From NCBI GenBank assembly GCA_947381255.1, contig CANCUC010000042.1:1-6930 (forward strand): a stretch of 6,930 nt of DNA, given 5' to 3'. How positions within the stretch are numbered: the first letter of the stretch is position 1; each line of letters starts with the position of its first letter. This document shows, piece by piece, positions 5,257-6,930 of the stretch. The translations under genes were made by a program, and so were the position numbers. Origin of the DNA: Actinomycetota bacterium (GTDB taxonomy: Bacteria > Actinomycetota > Actinomycetes > Nanopelagicales > Nanopelagicaceae). Below the pieces are notes generated by a model. It ran no database searches. It was not told the origin of the DNA and saw only the letters and a list, made by a program, of their open reading frames with translations.

Positions 5257-5263
5257 TAAAGCC

Positions 5264-5842
5264 GTGATCCAGTCGTTCCGAAAGCCGATTGTTGTAATGA
5301 CCGCCGCCTTTGCCATCACCCTTCTCGCTTCAGTGAACACCACTTTCGCCGAGGTCAGCCTCGGCCAGGAAGTTACCCTGCCTGATACTCCAACGACCGC
5401 CGCCATCATGATTGATCCTTCGGTCGCACTCACCCAAAATTTCGGTTCTATCGACTTAGGTTCAGGTAGCTCAGTCGACGCTGGCGAGATGGCTCTAGTT
5501 TCACTCGAAGCCCGCCAGGTTCAGTTGGCTAAGACCCCGCTCGGTGCCAAGCAAGTTGCCAAGGCTCTTGTCGCTTCAACCTACAAGTGGAACGCCCGTC
5601 AGTTGTCCTGCCTCAACTCCCTCTGGGAGGGTGAGAGTCACTGGAATTTCAAGGCCCGAAATCGCCGCAGTGGTGCAACCGGAATTGCCCAGGCTCTTCC
5701 TGGAAATAAGATGGAAGTCATTGCCACCGACTGGCGCACCAATCCCGTGACCCAAATTCGCTGGGGGCTTCGCTACATCAAGATTCGCTACGGCACTCCT
5801 TGTAAGGCGCTCGCCACAACTCATTGGCGCGGCTACTACTAA
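5264..5842 (+). CDS. Secreted lytic transglycosylase-like (SLT-fold) protein
   Basis: Probably an exported peptidoglycan-cleaving enzyme. Residues 1-29 form a Sec signal peptide: basic FRK, hydrophobic VVMTAAFAITLLASV, and a likely cleavage site TTFA|EV. A low-complexity Ser/Thr/Gly/Ala-rich linker follows (about 30-85). Then comes an SLT-like domain (about 105-192) with LSCLNSLWEGESHWNFKARN, where Glu124 of the ES motif is the expected catalytic acid, then SGATGIAQALPGNKM (136-150), NPVTQIRWGLRYIKIRYG and the terminal GYY. Cys116 and Cys180 could form a disulphide. This form is common in actinobacterial transglycosylase or Rpf-like cell-wall proteins. At 192 residues it has no obvious LysM or other cell-wall binding domain. 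Start: GTG with a strong Shine-Dalgarno. No terminator is evident after it, so read-through into rpmE is possible. Confidence 0.88.
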   Translation: MIQSFRKPIVVMTAAFAITLLASVNTTFAEVSLGQEVTLPDTPTTAAIMIDPSVALTQNFGSIDLGSGSSVDAGEMALVSLEARQVQLAKTPLGAKQVAKALVASTYKWNARQLSCLNSLWEGESHWNFKARNRRSGATGIAQALPGNKMEVIATDWRTNPVTQIRWGLRYIKIRYGTPCKALATTHWRGYY

Positions 5843-5880
5843 CCAATCTTCGCGCGATTTCCTACTCGCCCACGAACCTT

Positions 5881-5922
5881 GTACCCTTAACCCGCTGGTT
5901 CACGGGATTTCCGACCCAGTAC
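5881..5922 (+). promoter_or_regulatory. Possible L31 autoregulatory leader upstream of rpmE
   Basis: Within the 102-bp gap before rpmE, CCCG (5891-5894) and CGGG (5903-5906) form a hairpin with an 8-nt loop, enclosed by GTAC (5881-5884) pairing with GTAC (5919-5922). An alternative is CTGG (5895-5898) with CCAG (5916-5919). RNA leaders for L31 have been described in several bacterial groups, including actinobacteria, so a protein-binding leader is plausible here. I cannot match the published consensus by eye, and these short stems could arise by chance. Confidence 0.25.
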
Positions 5923-5944
5923 GTCAGCCTAAAGAGGTAACCAA

Positions 5945-6163
5945 ATGAAGCCAGAGATTCACCCAGAATATATCGAGACAACCGTTACATGCGGTTGCGG
6001 CCAGGTCTTCCAGACCCGCTCGACTAAGAGCACCGGCTCAATCTATGTTGAAGTTTGTTCTGCTTGCCATCCTTTCTACACCGGAAAGCAACGCATCCTC
6101 GATACCGGCGGCCGCGTAGCTGCCTTCGAAAAGCGTTTTGGTAAGGCAACAGAAACTAAGTAG
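5945..6163 (+). CDS. rpmE: 50S ribosomal protein L31, zinc-binding type
   Basis: L31 binds the large subunit and helps bridge it to the small subunit. The 72 residues have the expected length and motifs: [27 protein letters not shown], then [32 protein letters not shown]. The CxC...CxxC zinc ribbon (Cys16, Cys18, Cys38, Cys41) is intact, so this is the C+ zinc form rather than the zinc-free paralogue. GAGG (5934-5937) lies 7 nt before the ATG. It is followed after 9 bp by a strong terminator and then prfA. The rpmE-prfA order is standard in actinobacteria. The rho gene, which often precedes rpmE, is absent here and the transglycosylase-like gene occupies its place. Confidence 0.98.
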   Translation: MKPEIHPEYIETTVTCGCGQVFQTRSTKSTGSIYVEVCSACHPFYTGKQRILDTGGRVAAFEKRFGKATETK

Positions 6164-6172
6164 CTTTTTTCT

Positions 6173-6220
6173 AGAGACCGCTGCTCATCCCTCGAGGATG
6201 GGCGCGGTCTCTTTTATTTT
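6173..6220 (+). terminator. Rho-independent terminator after rpmE
   Basis: AGAGACCGC (6173-6181) pairs perfectly with GCGGTCTCT (6204-6212). After one bulged T, GCTCATCC (6183-6190) pairs with GGATGGGC (6196-6203), including one T-G wobble, around the loop CTCGA. This gives about 17 bp of stem followed by TTTTATTTT. A six-T run just upstream (6165-6170) is on the wrong side to serve the opposite strand, so the terminator should work for plus-strand transcripts. Confidence 0.9.
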
Positions 6221-6238
6221 GTTCGGGGAGGAGATCTG

Positions 6239-6930
6239 ATGAGCCAGGCACACGATAAGTTCGGAAATGTCCATGAGTTACTCGACGAATATGTCGAACT
6301 TGAAAAAGAGCTTGCAGATCCCTCAATCCACAATGACCAAGGTAAGGCTCGTCGCTTAGGAAAGCGCTACGCCGAGCTTGGACCAGTTATTGCTGGGTAT
6401 CGCTCTTGGAAGAGCGCGACTGAAGACTTAGCTGCTGGTCGAGAGATGGCTGCCGAGGATGCTGATTTTGTATCTGAGATTCCCGCCCTTGAGGCTGCGT
6501 TAGAAGAGAGCGAAGCAAAACTCGAAGAGCTCCTATTGCCTCGTGATCCCAACGATGACCGCGATGTCATTATGGAAATTAAGGCTGGAGTGGGTGGCGA
6601 TGAGTCAGCCCTCTTTGCCGGCGATCTCCTTCGTATGTATCAGAGATACGCAGAACGCCAAGGTTGGAAGACTGAAATTATTGATGCCACCGACTCTGAG
6701 ATGGGTGGCTATAAAGATGTATCGATGGCGATTAAATCGCGGGGTACCGGCGAACCGGGGAAGACCCCGTATGCAAAGCTTAAATTTGAAGGTGGCGTTC
6801 ACCGAGTACAACGCGTTCCTGAAACCGAATCACAGGGCCGAATCCATACCTCCGCTGCCGGAGTTCTGATCTTGGCCGAAGCCGATGAAGTTGATGTAGA
6901 AATTCGCCAACAAGATTTGCGTATCGATGT
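6239..6930 (+). CDS. prfA: Peptide chain release factor 1, 3'-truncated by window end
   Basis: RF1 recognises UAA and UAG stop codons on the ribosome and triggers peptide release. 230 residues are visible with no stop: an N-terminal helical domain (about 1-105), [24 protein letters not shown] (116-139), then [28 protein letters not shown] (183-210). This contains the PxT stop-recognition tripeptide (Pro194-Glu-Thr196), which marks RF1 rather than RF2 (SPF). The sequence ends at DLRID, a few residues before the catalytic GGQ loop expected in this family, so GGQ cannot be checked. SKRGT-like residues before the recognition motif ([18 protein letters not shown]) resemble the longer actinobacterial loop. 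Start: ATG with a strong GGAGG (6227-6231) 7 nt upstream. The terminator T-tract ends only 18 bp before the ATG. Confidence 0.97.
   Translation, partial: MSQAHDKFGNVHELLDEYVELEKELADPSIHNDQGKARRLGKRYAELGPVIAGYRSWKSATEDLAAGREMAAEDADFVSEIPALEAALEESEAKLEELLLPRDPNDDRDVIMEIKAGVGGDESALFAGDLLRMYQRYAERQGWKTEIIDATDSEMGGYKDVSMAIKSRGTGEPGKTPYAKLKFEGGVHRVQRVPETESQGRIHTSAAGVLILAEADEVDVEIRQQDLRID

Larger units (their letters stand above)
5090..5263 (+). promoter_or_regulatory. Structured leader region upstream of the transglycosylase-like gene
   Basis: The 224-bp gap after phoH is the longest non-coding stretch in the window. GGGGTTTC (5090-5097) can pair with GAAA/CCCC (5121-5129, one bulged G). ACCTGC in its loop (5108-5113) is complementary to GCAGGT (5163-5168), giving a possible pseudoknot that encloses the A/T inverted repeat at 5135-5157. 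GGGCT/AGCCC (5102-5106, 5124-5128) is an alternative to the first stem. Close to the start codon, CTCA-AAGT-TGAG (5239-5250) abuts the ribosome binding site, and CTCTC (5200-5204) could pair with GAGAG (5248-5252) and mask it. Leaders of actinobacterial peptidoglycan hydrolase genes often carry the c-di-AMP riboswitch, but its core is not convincingly present. Confidence 0.3.

Noticed and set aside
5023..5433. Minus-strand open frame of 136 codons antisense to the phoH end and the transglycosylase-like gene.
   Set aside because: It runs through the non-coding gap and antisense to a gene with clear domain motifs, has no recognisable domain and looks like a shadow of codon bias.
6781..6841. PET rather than PAT/PVT at the RF1 stop-recognition tripeptide.
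   Set aside because: The middle residue varies in functional RF1 proteins (PET is also seen in Bacillus RF1), so it is not anomalous.

Overview
The window reads as an ordinary chromosomal segment of an actinobacterium (Actinomycetota). The gene set is actinobacterial: a DUF4307 protein beside greA, a SURF1/DUF3817 pair, an Rv1086-like short-chain cis-prenyltransferase, and a PIN-PhoH (PhoH2) protein. The base composition looks mid-GC rather than high-GC, several genes appear leaderless, and intergenic spacing is very tight. These traits recall small-genome planktonic lineages such as the Nanopelagicales/acI group. That placement is inference from style and gene content, not a phylogeny.

Layout: (1) 2-670 (+) is the 3' part of a DrrB-type ABC-2 membrane subunit, convergent with (2) a minus-strand pair, DUF4307 membrane protein then greA (1571 down to 680). 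(3) A 41-bp divergent promoter region (1572-1612) separates DUF4307 from a compact plus-strand run: a 46-residue single-span membrane protein (1613-1753), SURF1, DUF3817 and a (Z)-prenyl diphosphate synthase. Every adjacent pair in this run overlaps (14, 4 and 4 bp), so it is very probably one translationally coupled operon. (4) A 140-bp spacer leads to a TTG-initiated PhoH2-type PIN+ATPase protein. (5) A 224-bp gap with unusual structure (an A/T-rich perfect inverted repeat and a possible pseudoknot) precedes a secreted lytic-transglycosylase-like protein with a signal peptide. (6) A 102-bp leader precedes rpmE (L31, zinc-ribbon type). A strong intrinsic terminator follows it, and prfA (RF1) begins 18 bp after the T-tract and runs off the window just before the expected GGQ motif.

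How the genes relate: greA (stalled RNA polymerase rescue), rpmE (ribosome) and prfA (stop-codon release) are core gene expression. SURF1 (cytochrome c oxidase assembly) and the prenyltransferase (isoprenoid precursor of cell-wall lipid carriers) serve the membrane. The transglycosylase-like protein acts on peptidoglycan. The order greA-DUF4307-small membrane protein-prenyltransferase-phoH2 resembles the M. tuberculosis Rv1080c-Rv1095 region, but without mca (mycothiol S-conjugate amidase), which lies between the equivalent genes there. The block is then joined to rpmE-prfA.

I found no mobile element, CRISPR array, tRNA, rRNA or defence system. No new multi-gene system is visible. The most interesting material is non-coding: the leader of the transglycosylase gene, the rpmE leader, the terminator immediately before prfA, and the paired leaderless promoters.
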